Positions 19,046 through 27,913 of a stretch of DNA of 64,000 nt are shown here, piece by piece. The notes beneath the pieces were generated by a model, which was given only the letters and a program-made list of their open reading frames with translations, did no database searches and was not told the DNA's origin. Made by a program: the position numbers and the translations under genes. Origin of the DNA: SHAN690 sp041391765 (GTDB lineage: Bacteria; Bacteroidota; Bacteroidia; Flavobacteriales_G; Salibacteraceae); contig JAWKNJ010000025.1 of the NCBI GenBank assembly GCA_041391765.1, positions 32,712 through 96,711 of the forward strand, in the 5' to 3' direction. Position 1 is the first letter of the stretch, and each line of letters starts with the position of its first letter.

Positions 19046-19519
19046 GTGCTTGTACGTGTTTTCAACTTCTGTGCTGTGCTTGTTATCGTGTTGCTTACTG
19101 AAGCATGCAGTGGTAAATCAAATTCTGAGTTGAAAGATAAATTCCGGTGGATTTCCGGGCAGTGGATTGGTCAAAATGGCAAGGTGACGATGATTGAACG
19201 ATGGAAGTGGAACAAGCATCGTTATGAAGGAGAGGGCTTCGAGCTTAATGGTTCAGACACCATTTTCAAGGAGCAACTTTATTTGGAATCATTTGGTAAC
19301 AGCTACTCCTATGTTGCCGTCCTTCCAAGCGGATCAACCCATTTGTTTCAAGGTGCTCTACAACAAGATGGACATTGGATGTTTGAAAATGCTGAACACG
19401 ATTTTCCATCACAGATACACTACGTTCAGGAAGCTGACACGGCTCTGACGATCACGCTTTTGGCGAACGGAGAGCCTTTTCGCGGAGAGCACTCATTTCA
19501 ACTGAAGCGAGTTAAATGA
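19046..19519 (+). CDS. DUF6265-like lipoprotein
   Basis: 157 residues starting at GTG. The N-terminal hydrophobic stretch ends in a lipobox-like LLTEAC, so it is probably a lipoprotein. The mature part (KFRWISGQWIGQNG ... ERWKW ... FENAEHDFPSQIHY) matches my memory of the DUF6265 family, small beta-barrel proteins of unknown function common in Bacteroidota. It lies directly after the transporter remnant and its stop abuts the stop of the convergent EGF-like lipoprotein gene, with no terminator between them. Confidence 0.75.
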   Translation: MLVRVFNFCAVLVIVLLTEACSGKSNSELKDKFRWISGQWIGQNGKVTMIERWKWNKHRYEGEGFELNGSDTIFKEQLYLESFGNSYSYVAVLPSGSTHLFQGALQQDGHWMFENAEHDFPSQIHYVQEADTALTITLLANGEPFRGEHSFQLKRVK

Positions 19520-20113
19520 TTAGAACTGTTTCAGGTCTCCTTCGAAAGTGCAGTAGACATCATCATAATAGTAACCGTATTCATCGAATAGCTTGTATGC
19601 TAATTCAATGTAAATGATGCCATCCTTTTGGGTTCCTACACCGCTGACGTCTTTACGCCAGTATTCATTTTGAAAAATGGTTTGTTCCTCGATATAAAAA
19701 TTTTCTAAATCGGTGAATAAGACCTCGTACTTCAGGTTTGAGTCTGTTTCCAAGATGGTGTAAGTGTATCCTTCCTTTTCCTTTAACTCCAATCTGAAGG
19801 TGGTTGTTTGTTGGTATTCATTGCACACGTAAGCTCCGAAATAATCACCGCTATGGTCTATATACGTAGCTATGTCACAAAGCTTTCCATCCCAATTTTC
19901 ATCGCAAGCGCAAAATCCAAATTCACAATGTCCGTGTACGCATCGGCCGGGCGCTAGACACGTATCAAGCTTGCAGAACGTCCGTTCAATCCCATCTGAA
20001 CATACGCAGTCTCCATATCGGCAGGTTCCACCATTAGCGCATTCTACTTTATAGCATTGATCACAACCAACAAGGAGAAGGATGGCCAGAATAGAGGTTA
20101 GGGTTCGGATCAT
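19520..20113 (-). CDS. Lipoprotein with EGF-like cysteine modules (paralogue of 27059-27631)
   Basis: 197 residues from the ATG at 20113, chosen because MIRTLTSILAILLLVGC forms a lipoprotein signal ending at Cys17. Then come two or three EGF-like units: DQCYKVECANGGTCRYGDCV followed by CSDGIERTFC, and RCVHGHCEFGFCACDENWDG. The second half (about 110-197) has no recognised family and is rich in Tyr, Asp and Glu, beginning YFGAYVC. The same order (lipobox, NGGxC EGF units, YFGxxxC domain) occurs in 27059-27631, making them paralogues. EGF units suggest an extracytoplasmic binding role; ligand unknown. Confidence 0.8.
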   Translation of the reverse strand: MIRTLTSILAILLLVGCDQCYKVECANGGTCRYGDCVCSDGIERTFCKLDTCLAPGRCVHGHCEFGFCACDENWDGKLCDIATYIDHSGDYFGAYVCNEYQQTTTFRLELKEKEGYTYTILETDSNLKYEVLFTDLENFYIEEQTIFQNEYWRKDVSGVGTQKDGIIYIELAYKLFDEYGYYYDDVYCTFEGDLKQF

Positions 20114-20201
20114 GGCGGCTAATGTAAGACTCCATGCAAATGGAAATGGTTGTATTAAAACTCGAATGGTGAAAATCATCGCTTTGATGCACCTTCGCAG
20201 C

Positions 20202-22100
20202 GTGAATTACCTGAGCGTTACCAACCTTTCAAAACACTACGGAGAGCGTGTTCTTTTTGAAGACATCAGCTTTGGGCTGAGTCGTGGAGAGAAGGTTGCG
20301 CTCATCGCCAACAACGGTACAGGGAAGTCAACCCTTCTTCGAATTCTGGCTGGTAAGGATGTTGCTGATGGTGGTGAATTCAGCTTTAGAGATGGCATTC
20401 GGTACACTTTTCTCGAGCAGGAACCTGTTCTCACCGATGACCATGACTTGACCATTGACAGTTTCGTTAAACGTTCAAGTGCTCGGATTTTGGACGCTAC
20501 CCGCCAATACAACGATGCGCTAAAGGCTTCCGAAAGCGGAGACTCCTCAGCGTTGCGCGAATTGGAGAAGATCACAGCGCTGATGGACTCTCTTCAAGCC
20601 TGGGATTATGAACGCAGGTTGACGACCATGCTCGGGCGATTTGGAATTCACGATGTCCATCAACGTATCTTAACCCTGAGCGGAGGCCAACGAAAAAGAT
20701 TAGCCATCGCACTGACCTTGTTGGATCAACCCGACTTTCTAATCCTCGATGAGCCCACCAACCACCTAGACATTGAAATGATCGAATGGATGGAGGAATA
20801 CCTGATGCAATCGAACATCACACTTCTTATGGTAACCCATGATCGTTACTTCTTGGATCGCGTGTGCACTCAGATCATCGAGATGAGTGATGGTGAACTC
20901 TTTCGCCACAACGGTAACTATGCCTACTTCCTGGAAAAACGAGCCCAGCGCATAGAAGCACGTCAAACAGAAGTGGACAAGGCAGGTAAACTTATGCGCA
21001 AAGAGCTTGAATGGATGCGCAGGCAGCCAAAAGCCCGAACAACAAAGTCGAAGGCACGCATTGATAGCTTTTACGACATCAAGGAGAAGGCGAATAGCGG
21101 CAAGAAGCAACAGGAGCTCAAGCTTGACGTGAAGATGACACGCATCGGTGGGAAGATTCTTGAGATGAAGAAGGTGTACAAGAGTTATGGCGACCTACAC
21201 ATGCTCAAGGGCTTTGACTATACCTTTAAGAAAGGCGAGCGCATAGGTATTCTTGGAAAGAATGGAGTAGGGAAAAGTACCTTCCTTAACATCATCGCTG
21301 GTTTGGAGCAGGCTGATTCAGGAAAGATAAACCATGGGGAAACTATCGTTTATGGTTATTATTCCCAACAAGGCCTACAACTTAAGTCAGACAAACGGGT
21401 CATTGAGGTTTTGAAGGACATTGCCGAAGTCATCCAGCTTAGTGATGGCTCCAAATTAACAGCATCTCAGTTCTTACAACACTTCATGTTTACTCCCGAA
21501 ATGCAACACACGTTCGTGAGTAAGTTGAGCGGAGGAGAACGAAGAAGGTTACATCTTTTAACCGTGCTCATCAAGAATCCTAACTTTCTCATCCTTGATG
21601 AACCTACCAATGATCTCGATTTGTTGACCCTTCAAAAACTGGAGGAGTTTCTGGAAAACTTCCAAGGATGTCTGATGGTGGTTTCTCATGATCGCTACTT
21701 CTTAGACAAGTTGGTTGACCACCTTTTTATCTTCGAAGGTGATGGTTTGGTAAAGGATTTTTGGGGCCCTTATTCGGAATACAAGGAGCAAGAAAAAGAG
21801 GGGAAATTGGTTGATAAAATTAAATCACAAGAATCTGATATCCAGATAAAAGAACCTTTTATTACAAATGATGAAATTAAGTCAAGAAAACTGGGGTTCA
21901 AGGAGAAGTTTGAGTTGGAGCAATTGGATAAATTGATCCCTGAATTAGAGCTTGAAAAATCTGAGTTGGAGCAAAAACTTCAGTCCGCATCATTGGACTT
22001 TGAAGCGCTTCAAAAGGCATCGGAGCGCATCGCTCAGATTGTCTCTGAGTTGGATGAAAAGGAATTGCGATGGATGGAGCTGGACGAACTAAGGAGTTAA
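20202..22100 (+). CDS. ABC-F family ATPase (Uup-like)
   Basis: About 632 residues with two ATP-binding cassettes and no membrane helices. Cassette 1: Walker A NNGTGKST, signature LSGGQ, Walker B LILDEPTNHLD. Cassette 2: Walker A KNGVGKST, signature LSGGE, Walker B LILDEPTNDLD. Between them is the basic alpha-helical linker (RKELEWMRRQPKARTTKSKA) typical of ABC-F, and the C-terminus is a coiled-coil region (after ~545). ABC-F proteins act on ribosomes; Uup-type members are linked to translation or DNA integrity. GTG at 20202 is chosen since relatives begin MNYLSV; ATG at 20187 is the alternative. Confidence 0.93.
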   Translation: MNYLSVTNLSKHYGERVLFEDISFGLSRGEKVALIANNGTGKSTLLRILAGKDVADGGEFSFRDGIRYTFLEQEPVLTDDHDLTIDSFVKRSSARILDATRQYNDALKASESGDSSALRELEKITALMDSLQAWDYERRLTTMLGRFGIHDVHQRILTLSGGQRKRLAIALTLLDQPDFLILDEPTNHLDIEMIEWMEEYLMQSNITLLMVTHDRYFLDRVCTQIIEMSDGELFRHNGNYAYFLEKRAQRIEARQTEVDKAGKLMRKELEWMRRQPKARTTKSKARIDSFYDIKEKANSGKKQQELKLDVKMTRIGGKILEMKKVYKSYGDLHMLKGFDYTFKKGERIGILGKNGVGKSTFLNIIAGLEQADSGKINHGETIVYGYYSQQGLQLKSDKRVIEVLKDIAEVIQLSDGSKLTASQFLQHFMFTPEMQHTFVSKLSGGERRRLHLLTVLIKNPNFLILDEPTNDLDLLTLQKLEEFLENFQGCLMVVSHDRYFLDKLVDHLFIFEGDGLVKDFWGPYSEYKEQEKEGKLVDKIKSQESDIQIKEPFITNDEIKSRKLGFKEKFELEQLDKLIPELELEKSELEQKLQSASLDFEALQKASERIAQIVSELDEKELRWMELDELRS

Positions 22101-22102
22101 AC

Positions 22103-22885
22103 ATGGAACAGGACGAGTTTTACTTATTGAATGCTTTTACGGGTGAGAATGCGAAAGGAAATCCAGCGTGCGTGATCTTGTTAGATGACATTAGCGATAC
22201 TGATCGCTTGCATAAGTTGGCTCGCAGTTTCAATCAACCTGCGACCACCTTTTTGAAAAAACGCGATGTTGGATATGACGTTCGCTGGTTCGCACCCGAT
22301 GCTGAGATTCCTCTTTGTGGTCATGGCACAGTGGCTGCGACTTGGCTTTTTACAAAGATTCTCAAGCAGAGCGGACCAATTGAGTTTCACTATGCCGGAG
22401 GGGTTATCACAGGAAGCGAGAGTGGTGATCAGGTAGTTATTGAAGGTGAGGCGATTCAAGCGGAGGAGCAGCCAATACCCGAACATGTGGTGAAAGGCTT
22501 TCACGGGAAAGCAGTGGGTTATTGGGGCTCAGGTGAAAAGAACATCGTTTTGCTGGACTCAGAAGAAAGTGTTCGAACCATGGAGCCGGATTGGAATGCC
22601 TTAAGAGGATCAAGGACTTTTGGTTATGTCATCACCGCTCAAGGCAGTGACTACGACTGCGTGTCTAGGGTCATGTTGCCATATGTCAGCTTTTTAGAAG
22701 ACCAAGCTACCGGAAGTGCACATATGTTGCTGGCACCATATTGGTCTAAACGATTGAATAAGTCTCGTTTGGATGCTTTTCAAGCCAGCGAAAGAGGTGG
22801 GCACATGATTTGCGAGGTGGACAACGATCGAGTTCGGTTGCTTGCCACGGCTGATCAAATCGGTCACGGTATATACCACAGCTGA
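22103..22885 (+). CDS. PhzF family isomerase/epimerase-like protein
   Basis: 260 residues from the ATG at 22103, two bases after the ABC-F stop, so probably co-transcribed. PhzF fold of two similar halves: N-terminal YLLNAFTGENAKGNPACVIL, then FAPDAEIPLCGHGTVAATW and, in the second half, EDQATGSAHMLLAPYW. The glutamate of the N-terminal half needed for catalysis in PhzF is not obvious (the family motif NxAExxF reads NQPATTF here), so the isomerase mechanism may be changed. Physiological substrates are unknown for most members. Confidence 0.88.
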   Translation: MEQDEFYLLNAFTGENAKGNPACVILLDDISDTDRLHKLARSFNQPATTFLKKRDVGYDVRWFAPDAEIPLCGHGTVAATWLFTKILKQSGPIEFHYAGGVITGSESGDQVVIEGEAIQAEEQPIPEHVVKGFHGKAVGYWGSGEKNIVLLDSEESVRTMEPDWNALRGSRTFGYVITAQGSDYDCVSRVMLPYVSFLEDQATGSAHMLLAPYWSKRLNKSRLDAFQASERGGHMICEVDNDRVRLLATADQIGHGIYHS

Positions 22886-22965
22886 TAATTTTCTCAGGAA
22901 ATCTTTGACCTTCATGCAAGGAAATGCGTTTGGATGGCATCTTCCTCACATTGTGGTGCTAACCC

Positions 22966-23520
22966 ATGGATGAAAGTCGCCTCATAGCCGGATGTCGTAG
23001 AAATGATTTGCGTTGTCAAAAAGAACTCTACGACCTTATGCATCCCAAGATGCTGGGAGTTTGTATGCGTTATGCTGCAGATCGTGACCAGGCTCAGGAA
23101 TTACTTCAAGAAGGTTTTATTAAAGTCTTTCGCAAGATTGACTCCTTCAAAGGCGATGGATCGTTTGAGGGCTGGGTTCGTAAGATTATGGTGAATACCT
23201 CGTTGGAGCATTTCAGGCGAGAGAAAGCCAAGGCCATCGAGGTGGGACTGGAAAAGGAATCGTTGATGGTTGTGAGTAATGAGCCGACTGCTTTGTCAGA
23301 AATGGCTGCGGCAGACATCATGCGTGCCGTGTCACAACTTCCTCAGGGCTACAAAATGGTGTTCAATTTATTTGCAATCGAAGGCTATAGCCACGAAGAG
23401 ATCGCCATAGAATTGGATATCTCAGTAAACACCTCCTACTCGCAGTATCATCGTGCCAAGGCGATGCTGCAGAAGATGATAACCGGAGAAAAAAAAGCGA
23501 CCGTTAAAAAAGCAATGTGA
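22966..23520 (+). CDS. ECF-type RNA polymerase sigma factor
   Basis: 184 residues with sigma-70 region 2 (YDLMHPKMLGVCMRYAADRD followed by QAQELLQEGFIKVFRKI) and region 4 (LPQGYKMVFNLFAIEGYSHEEIA followed by ISVNTSYSQYHRAKAML), joined by a short linker; regions 1 and 3 are missing, as in extracytoplasmic-function sigma factors. The segment ISVNTSYSQYHRAK is the DNA-reading helix region. Its stop overlaps the start of the next gene by 4 bases (ATGA), which indicates translational coupling to a membrane protein expected to act as its anti-sigma regulator. Confidence 0.95.
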   Translation: MDESRLIAGCRRNDLRCQKELYDLMHPKMLGVCMRYAADRDQAQELLQEGFIKVFRKIDSFKGDGSFEGWVRKIMVNTSLEHFRREKAKAIEVGLEKESLMVVSNEPTALSEMAAADIMRAVSQLPQGYKMVFNLFAIEGYSHEEIAIELDISVNTSYSQYHRAKAMLQKMITGEKKATVKKAM

Positions 23521-24923
23521 TGGAAGAGCAACGAAATCATAGAGGTTCCTTTGAAGATGCCATGCGCGAGGCCATGTCGGACTACACCACGCAAGCCGAT
23601 GCCTATGTGTGGGACCACATCGAAGCAGAACTGCGTGAAAAGAAAAACCGAGGCATCATTTGGTGGTTTAGTGGGGTAGCTGCTGCCATTGTAGCGTTGG
23701 TGGTGGGCGTTGGACTGTTGAATACAGAGCAGGGCGTGCCAACGGATGATCAAAACGTGACTTATTCTGACACGGTCAAGGTGGAGGGTATAATTGATGG
23801 CGAATCGCCATCGATGATTGACGAAGAGGTCGCGGTTCATGTCGAAAAGCCAGAGATCGATAATATTCAAAATGAATCTAAAACAGGCGATGATTCACCC
23901 ATGTTTGCTAGTGCTGAACCAAAAGATCAAACCCAAGATGCTGAGCAAAATACGACCGATGTTCATAAGGTGATATCAATCTCATTGCAGGTAACTGATG
24001 ATGTTCAATCAAAAAATTATATTAAGTCTATTAATGTATTGGTAAATAGCGATATAAAGCATTCAGAGAGAATCGATAAGACGCTTATTGATAAACCTGA
24101 ATCGCTTACCCCAATGAGCATCGCTTCCCTGATGGGTGAAGTCGATTTCCCGGACTCATTGTCCATTCGCGAATCGGAAACCTATCCGATCATCGCGCAG
24201 GATGAACCAACTAGGAAGAAGTCGAGGAAAAAAGATGAGCTGGAGTGGGAAGATGGAACTGAATCCGCACAGCCGCTGTGGGCCATGGCCGCCAACGTGG
24301 GTTCGGGTGCTTCATCTTCTCAGGCTGGAAGAAACGATGCTTTGGTTTCACAAACCGCCTCGGAAGAGTATGACAACTTCTCGGTTGGATCACCGAATAC
24401 TGATGGCTCCGGACGTGCTGTTGGACCTTATTACGACAACTACAGTGCTCCATTCGCTTTCGGAGTACGTGCACACGTGAGCCTGACCAAGCGCATAGGC
24501 TTGGAAAGCGGGCTTACCTATAGTTTAATGAAAGCCTCAGGCGAGAGCGGAATTACATCCTACCGTTTGGATGAGCACTTCATCGGGGTGCCCATATTGG
24601 TCAGCTATCGATTCATTGACAAGAAACGCGTTGCAGCCTATACGGTGAGCGGGATATTGTTGGACAAGGGTATTGCCTCCAGAAGCACTGTCGTTACCGA
24701 TGACGGCATCACAGAATCGACCTATAAAAACGCGGTGCGAGCCTCTGGTTTTCAGGGTGGGCTTCAACTTGGTGTGGGAATGAATTACAAGTTCGCCAAG
24801 CGTGTAGGGCTTTATGTTCAGCCAACGGTGTCTACCTGGCTCATCAATCATCGCGCTTACAATGCTCGCAACAGGCAATTATTGTGGCCAAGCTTGAACG
24901 CAGGCTTGCGATTCGATCTCTAG
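23517..24923 (+). CDS. Putative anti-sigma protein: inner-membrane helix, long linker and outer-membrane barrel
   Basis: 468 residues. Residues 1-45 are charged and predicted cytoplasmic, with a DAYVWDHIEAEL segment resembling N-termini of proteins encoded beside ECF sigma genes. Residues 46-68 form one membrane helix (IIWWFSGVAAAIVALVVGVG) with no signal cleavage site. A low-complexity, acidic linker of about 230 residues follows, then a C-terminal ~165-residue domain of alternating beta strands (FAFGVRAHVSLTKRIGLESG ... SLNAGLRFDL) like PorT-family outer-membrane barrels. Taken literally the chain spans both membranes. Coupling to the sigma gene supports an anti-sigma or sensor role; this is inference from layout, not from a recognised anti-sigma domain. 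An alternate ATG lies at 23520. Confidence 0.75.
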   Translation: MMEEQRNHRGSFEDAMREAMSDYTTQADAYVWDHIEAELREKKNRGIIWWFSGVAAAIVALVVGVGLLNTEQGVPTDDQNVTYSDTVKVEGIIDGESPSMIDEEVAVHVEKPEIDNIQNESKTGDDSPMFASAEPKDQTQDAEQNTTDVHKVISISLQVTDDVQSKNYIKSINVLVNSDIKHSERIDKTLIDKPESLTPMSIASLMGEVDFPDSLSIRESETYPIIAQDEPTRKKSRKKDELEWEDGTESAQPLWAMAANVGSGASSSQAGRNDALVSQTASEEYDNFSVGSPNTDGSGRAVGPYYDNYSAPFAFGVRAHVSLTKRIGLESGLTYSLMKASGESGITSYRLDEHFIGVPILVSYRFIDKKRVAAYTVSGILLDKGIASRSTVVTDDGITESTYKNAVRASGFQGGLQLGVGMNYKFAKRVGLYVQPTVSTWLINHRAYNARNRQLLWPSLNAGLRFDL

Positions 24924-25010
24924 AAGCGAGCAACTCAAATAAATTTCGGGCTCGTGCAAGGTTAAGGATGCCTCCCGCATCTATGCTGTATCAATCTAAC
25001 AATCAAAACC

Positions 25011-26315
25011 ATGAAACGATTAGAATACCTATGGTCCGCTTCGCTTCTTATAGTAATCGGACTATCATCCTGTCAGGACAAAACCACGGAAAAAGTCACT
25101 TACACAGCCAACGTGCCAGTTTACGCTTCAGAACAATCCCTGCGTGAGCTCGTTGGATCTGAGGGCCCTAAAGAGCTTTCAGGCGCGGGAAAAATGCACA
25201 TCCGAGGAAACTATATCTACATCGTCAAGCCATTTGCCGGCATTCACGTTATTGACAACAGCAATCCGAGTTCGCCACAAAATGTGTCGTTCATCAGCCT
25301 TCCCGGTGTGCTTGATATTGCTTCTTATGGGTTTACGCTGTATGCCGACAGTTACAAGGACTTGGTCTCGCTGGACATATCCAATCCACTCTCCGTAAAA
25401 GAAGTTGATCGCGATGAAGATGTGTTTCAAAGCATGTTACCACCTACGCTGAACAACTATCCTATTGCTACCATTGATGAAACGCAAGGAGTAGTGGTAG
25501 ATTGGAAAGTGGAGCAGATCACCGAGACGCGCGAAGTGGATAATTGGGGTCGAGGCTGGGGAGCACAGGAGGGCCTTGATTTTGCATCAACTGCATCCGA
25601 AGGTTCAAATGTTAAAGGATCAGACATTTTATTATCTGCATATCAGCCCGTTCCTGGCCAGAGTGGTTCAACGGCACGTTTCACGGCACTGAATGATCAG
25701 CTGTACACGGTTAACGGAGATCAAATCAAAGTCTTTAGCCTGGCTGAGGAACAAAACCCAAGTGAAGGAGTGACTGTTGAAACGGGTCGAGAAGTAGAGA
25801 CCATTTTTCCCATGGAAAACATGCTGTTTTTGGGAACAACCACGGGGATGCTTGTTTACGGCTTGAACAATCCAGCCTCGCCCGATTTCATTTCGGGGTT
25901 TAATCACGCCACAGGCTGCGATCCGGTTGTCGTTGAAGACAGCATCGCTTACGTCACGCTGAGGACCGGGACGCAATGCGGGGGCTGGGCCAATCAATTG
26001 GATGTTTTGGATGTTAGAAACATTACAAACCCACAAAGCATTGCCAGTTATCAATTTACTAGCCCTCATGGATTGGGCATAGACAACAACATCTTGTTCA
26101 TTTGTGATGGATCGGATGGTTTGAAGATCTATGACGCAACGGACAAGTGGCATATCACGGACCATCCCTTGGCTCATTACGCTGACATTCAAGCCTATGA
26201 TGTCATTCCATTAGGAGATATTCTTTTGCTGATCGGGGAGGATGGATTCTACCAATACAGCTACGCTGAACCTCAGAACATCACACTTCTCAGCTTTATC
26301 AGCACAAACAATTAG
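25011..26315 (+). CDS. LVIVD-repeat lipoprotein
   Basis: 434 residues. Lipoprotein signal MKRLEYLWSASLLIVIGLSSC, then repeats of the LVIVD type (IYIVKPFAGIHVIDNSNPSS, LYADSYKDLVSLDISNP, LDVLDVRNITNP, LFICDGSDGLKIYDATD), which fold as a beta propeller. Members are common surface lipoproteins in Bacteroidota with no assigned activity. It follows the barrel gene by 87 bases and precedes another barrel gene by 3 bases, so it may belong to the sigma-factor operon and be part of the same envelope response. Confidence 0.85.
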   Translation: MKRLEYLWSASLLIVIGLSSCQDKTTEKVTYTANVPVYASEQSLRELVGSEGPKELSGAGKMHIRGNYIYIVKPFAGIHVIDNSNPSSPQNVSFISLPGVLDIASYGFTLYADSYKDLVSLDISNPLSVKEVDRDEDVFQSMLPPTLNNYPIATIDETQGVVVDWKVEQITETREVDNWGRGWGAQEGLDFASTASEGSNVKGSDILLSAYQPVPGQSGSTARFTALNDQLYTVNGDQIKVFSLAEEQNPSEGVTVETGREVETIFPMENMLFLGTTTGMLVYGLNNPASPDFISGFNHATGCDPVVVEDSIAYVTLRTGTQCGGWANQLDVLDVRNITNPQSIASYQFTSPHGLGIDNNILFICDGSDGLKIYDATDKWHITDHPLAHYADIQAYDVIPLGDILLLIGEDGFYQYSYAEPQNITLLSFISTNN

Positions 26316-26318
26316 ACC

Positions 26319-27062
26319 ATGAAGCAAATCATTCTTTCCGTTCTCATGGTTTTCACCACTTCGGTGGCGGTGATGGCGCAGAAAACACAAGATGTCGTTC
26401 ATCTAAACAACGGATCCATGATCCGCGGAACCATCATCGAGAAGATGATTGACGATCATGTGAAAATTCAAACGATTGACGGGAGTATTTGGGTGTTTCC
26501 AATGACTGATATCAAAGAGATTGGAGAGACAGAGGCAGCACCTTTCACTGGTCGTACACCTTTTTCAGCTCCGAATAAGGGGTTTTACAATGCCAGTAGT
26601 GCAGGCTTGTTATTCGGTTCCAATGACTATTCCACCGAGGTAGCCGTAAGTGCGTACACGGTAAATGGATATCGTTTCAACCCGCATCTTGCTGCCGGAT
26701 TGGGTGTGGGTATCGAGAGCTTTTATCCTGGAATGGTACCCGTTTTTGTGGAAGGCCGATATGATATTCTCGAATCCAGGTTTTCACCATTTGCTACGAT
26801 CCAAGCGGGATATGGCGTTCCCTTTCAAAACAACAAGGTAGATGGTCAATGGGTCAACCGTGGAGGGGTGATGCTCGACTGCCAGGTTGGGATCAGAAAC
26901 TATGTGTCAAACAACATTGGCTTCACCCTGAGTGCAGGCTATCGCCATCAGCAAAGCGTTTACCGTGAATATTATTGGTGGTTCTCAGACCCTGGAGATC
27001 AAGCCATGATCAGGCAGCAATATAACCGACTAGTCGTGCGAGTGGGACTCCTGTTCAACTAA
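26319..27062 (+). CDS. Outer-membrane beta-barrel protein with N-terminal SH3-like segment
   Basis: 247 residues with a signal peptide ending VMAQ. The first 50 mature residues (VVHLNNGSMIRGTIIEKMID ... VKIQTIDGSIWVFPMTDIKEI) form a small beta domain seen at the N-terminus of many Bacteroidota envelope proteins; the remainder alternates in strands with a final YNRLVVRVGLLFN typical of a barrel. It starts 3 bases after the LVIVD gene and ends with its stop overlapping the stop of the EGF-like gene on the other strand (27059-27062). Probably the last gene of the sigma-factor operon. Confidence 0.78.
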   Translation: MKQIILSVLMVFTTSVAVMAQKTQDVVHLNNGSMIRGTIIEKMIDDHVKIQTIDGSIWVFPMTDIKEIGETEAAPFTGRTPFSAPNKGFYNASSAGLLFGSNDYSTEVAVSAYTVNGYRFNPHLAAGLGVGIESFYPGMVPVFVEGRYDILESRFSPFATIQAGYGVPFQNNKVDGQWVNRGGVMLDCQVGIRNYVSNNIGFTLSAGYRHQQSVYREYYWWFSDPGDQAMIRQQYNRLVVRVGLLFN

Positions 27063-27631
27063 CGTTGAAGAGTCATCATACATGTGTCTTTGGTTGAGTT
27101 TCCTTTTACAATATTTAGCACGAATCGATTATTGATAAAAGTACCCGTGCCTTCCCATGTTTGTTTTGTAACAAACGTTTCTACTTTTTGGGCAGGAATT
27201 CGAAATTCACTTTCGTTGATGAATTGGATGTGAAATTCAGAGCTGCTTCGCCCTTTATCAAACAAAAACTGCGATGGATCATCGGTGGTAAGAACATCAT
27301 ATTCTACTTCATCTCCGAAGACTTGCCCCGCGCAGATGTCTTCTCCAAAATAGTAACCAGCAACCCCTGTTGGCACCTGAAATTGACACGCGCTTCCGAA
27401 AAGAGTATCCGGGCATTGGCAAATGCCATATGCACATGGAAACTCGGGAGGACAGTCGAGAACTTCAAGGCAAAGGTCCTTGTTGCATAAGGGTCGCTCC
27501 GCACCATCATCGCAAAGGCACCTTCCAGATTTACACTCTCCGCCATTCACACACTGGGTATTGTAACATGGATCACAACTGTAAATAGTTGAAATCATTA
27601 GCAGAATGAGTAATTGGGTGCTGAATTGCAT
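27059..27631 (-). CDS. Lipoprotein with EGF-like cysteine modules (paralogue of 19520-20113)
   Basis: 190 residues from the ATG at 27631 (MQFSTQLLILLMISTIYSC, lipobox Cys19). EGF-like units: DPCYNTQCVNGGECKSGRC then CDDGAERPLC, and CAYGICQCPDTLFGSAC. The C-terminal half begins YYFGEDICAG and ends DTCMMTLQR, with the same spacing from the EGF units as in the paralogue at 19520-20113, though the sequences have diverged. Function unknown. Each copy sits at the 3' end of another transcription unit in convergent orientation. Confidence 0.8.
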   Translation of the reverse strand: MQFSTQLLILLMISTIYSCDPCYNTQCVNGGECKSGRCLCDDGAERPLCNKDLCLEVLDCPPEFPCAYGICQCPDTLFGSACQFQVPTGVAGYYFGEDICAGQVFGDEVEYDVLTTDDPSQFLFDKGRSSSEFHIQFINESEFRIPAQKVETFVTKQTWEGTGTFINNRFVLNIVKGNSTKDTCMMTLQR

Positions 27632-27781
27632 CTGATCACAAAGAAAGCCAGTGTGTATCAATTCTGGATTTATTCTCGATTTGGGAAAAGAAGGGCCGAT
27701 TAAAATCTTATAGACTGCTGATAAATAGTCACTTGAGGGTTTGGTATTGGGCTTGCCTTTAGAGTCGCAAATTTAGAAACC

Positions 27782-27892
27782 ATGACTACGAAAGAAGTAA
27801 ATCAAAGATCAAGGACATACAAACTTGCATTGTACACTTTGCTTGCAATCGTTTTTGCAGCAGCCATTCTAAGCGAAGTGCTCCTTTCATAG
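27782..27892 (+). CDS. 36-residue single-helix membrane peptide
   Basis: An ATG-started frame encodes a short basic N-terminus (MTTKEVNQRSRTYK) followed by one membrane helix (LALYTLLAIVFAAAILSEVL) and a stop. The amphipathic-basic start followed by a clean hydrophobic span argues for a real small membrane protein. It lies 21 bases before the DUF4382 lipoprotein gene on the same strand, which could place both in one transcript. No homologue can be named. Confidence 0.5.
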   Translation: MTTKEVNQRSRTYKLALYTLLAIVFAAAILSEVLLS

Positions 27893-27913
27893 TTAACTTA
27901 TAATCGGAAAGCA

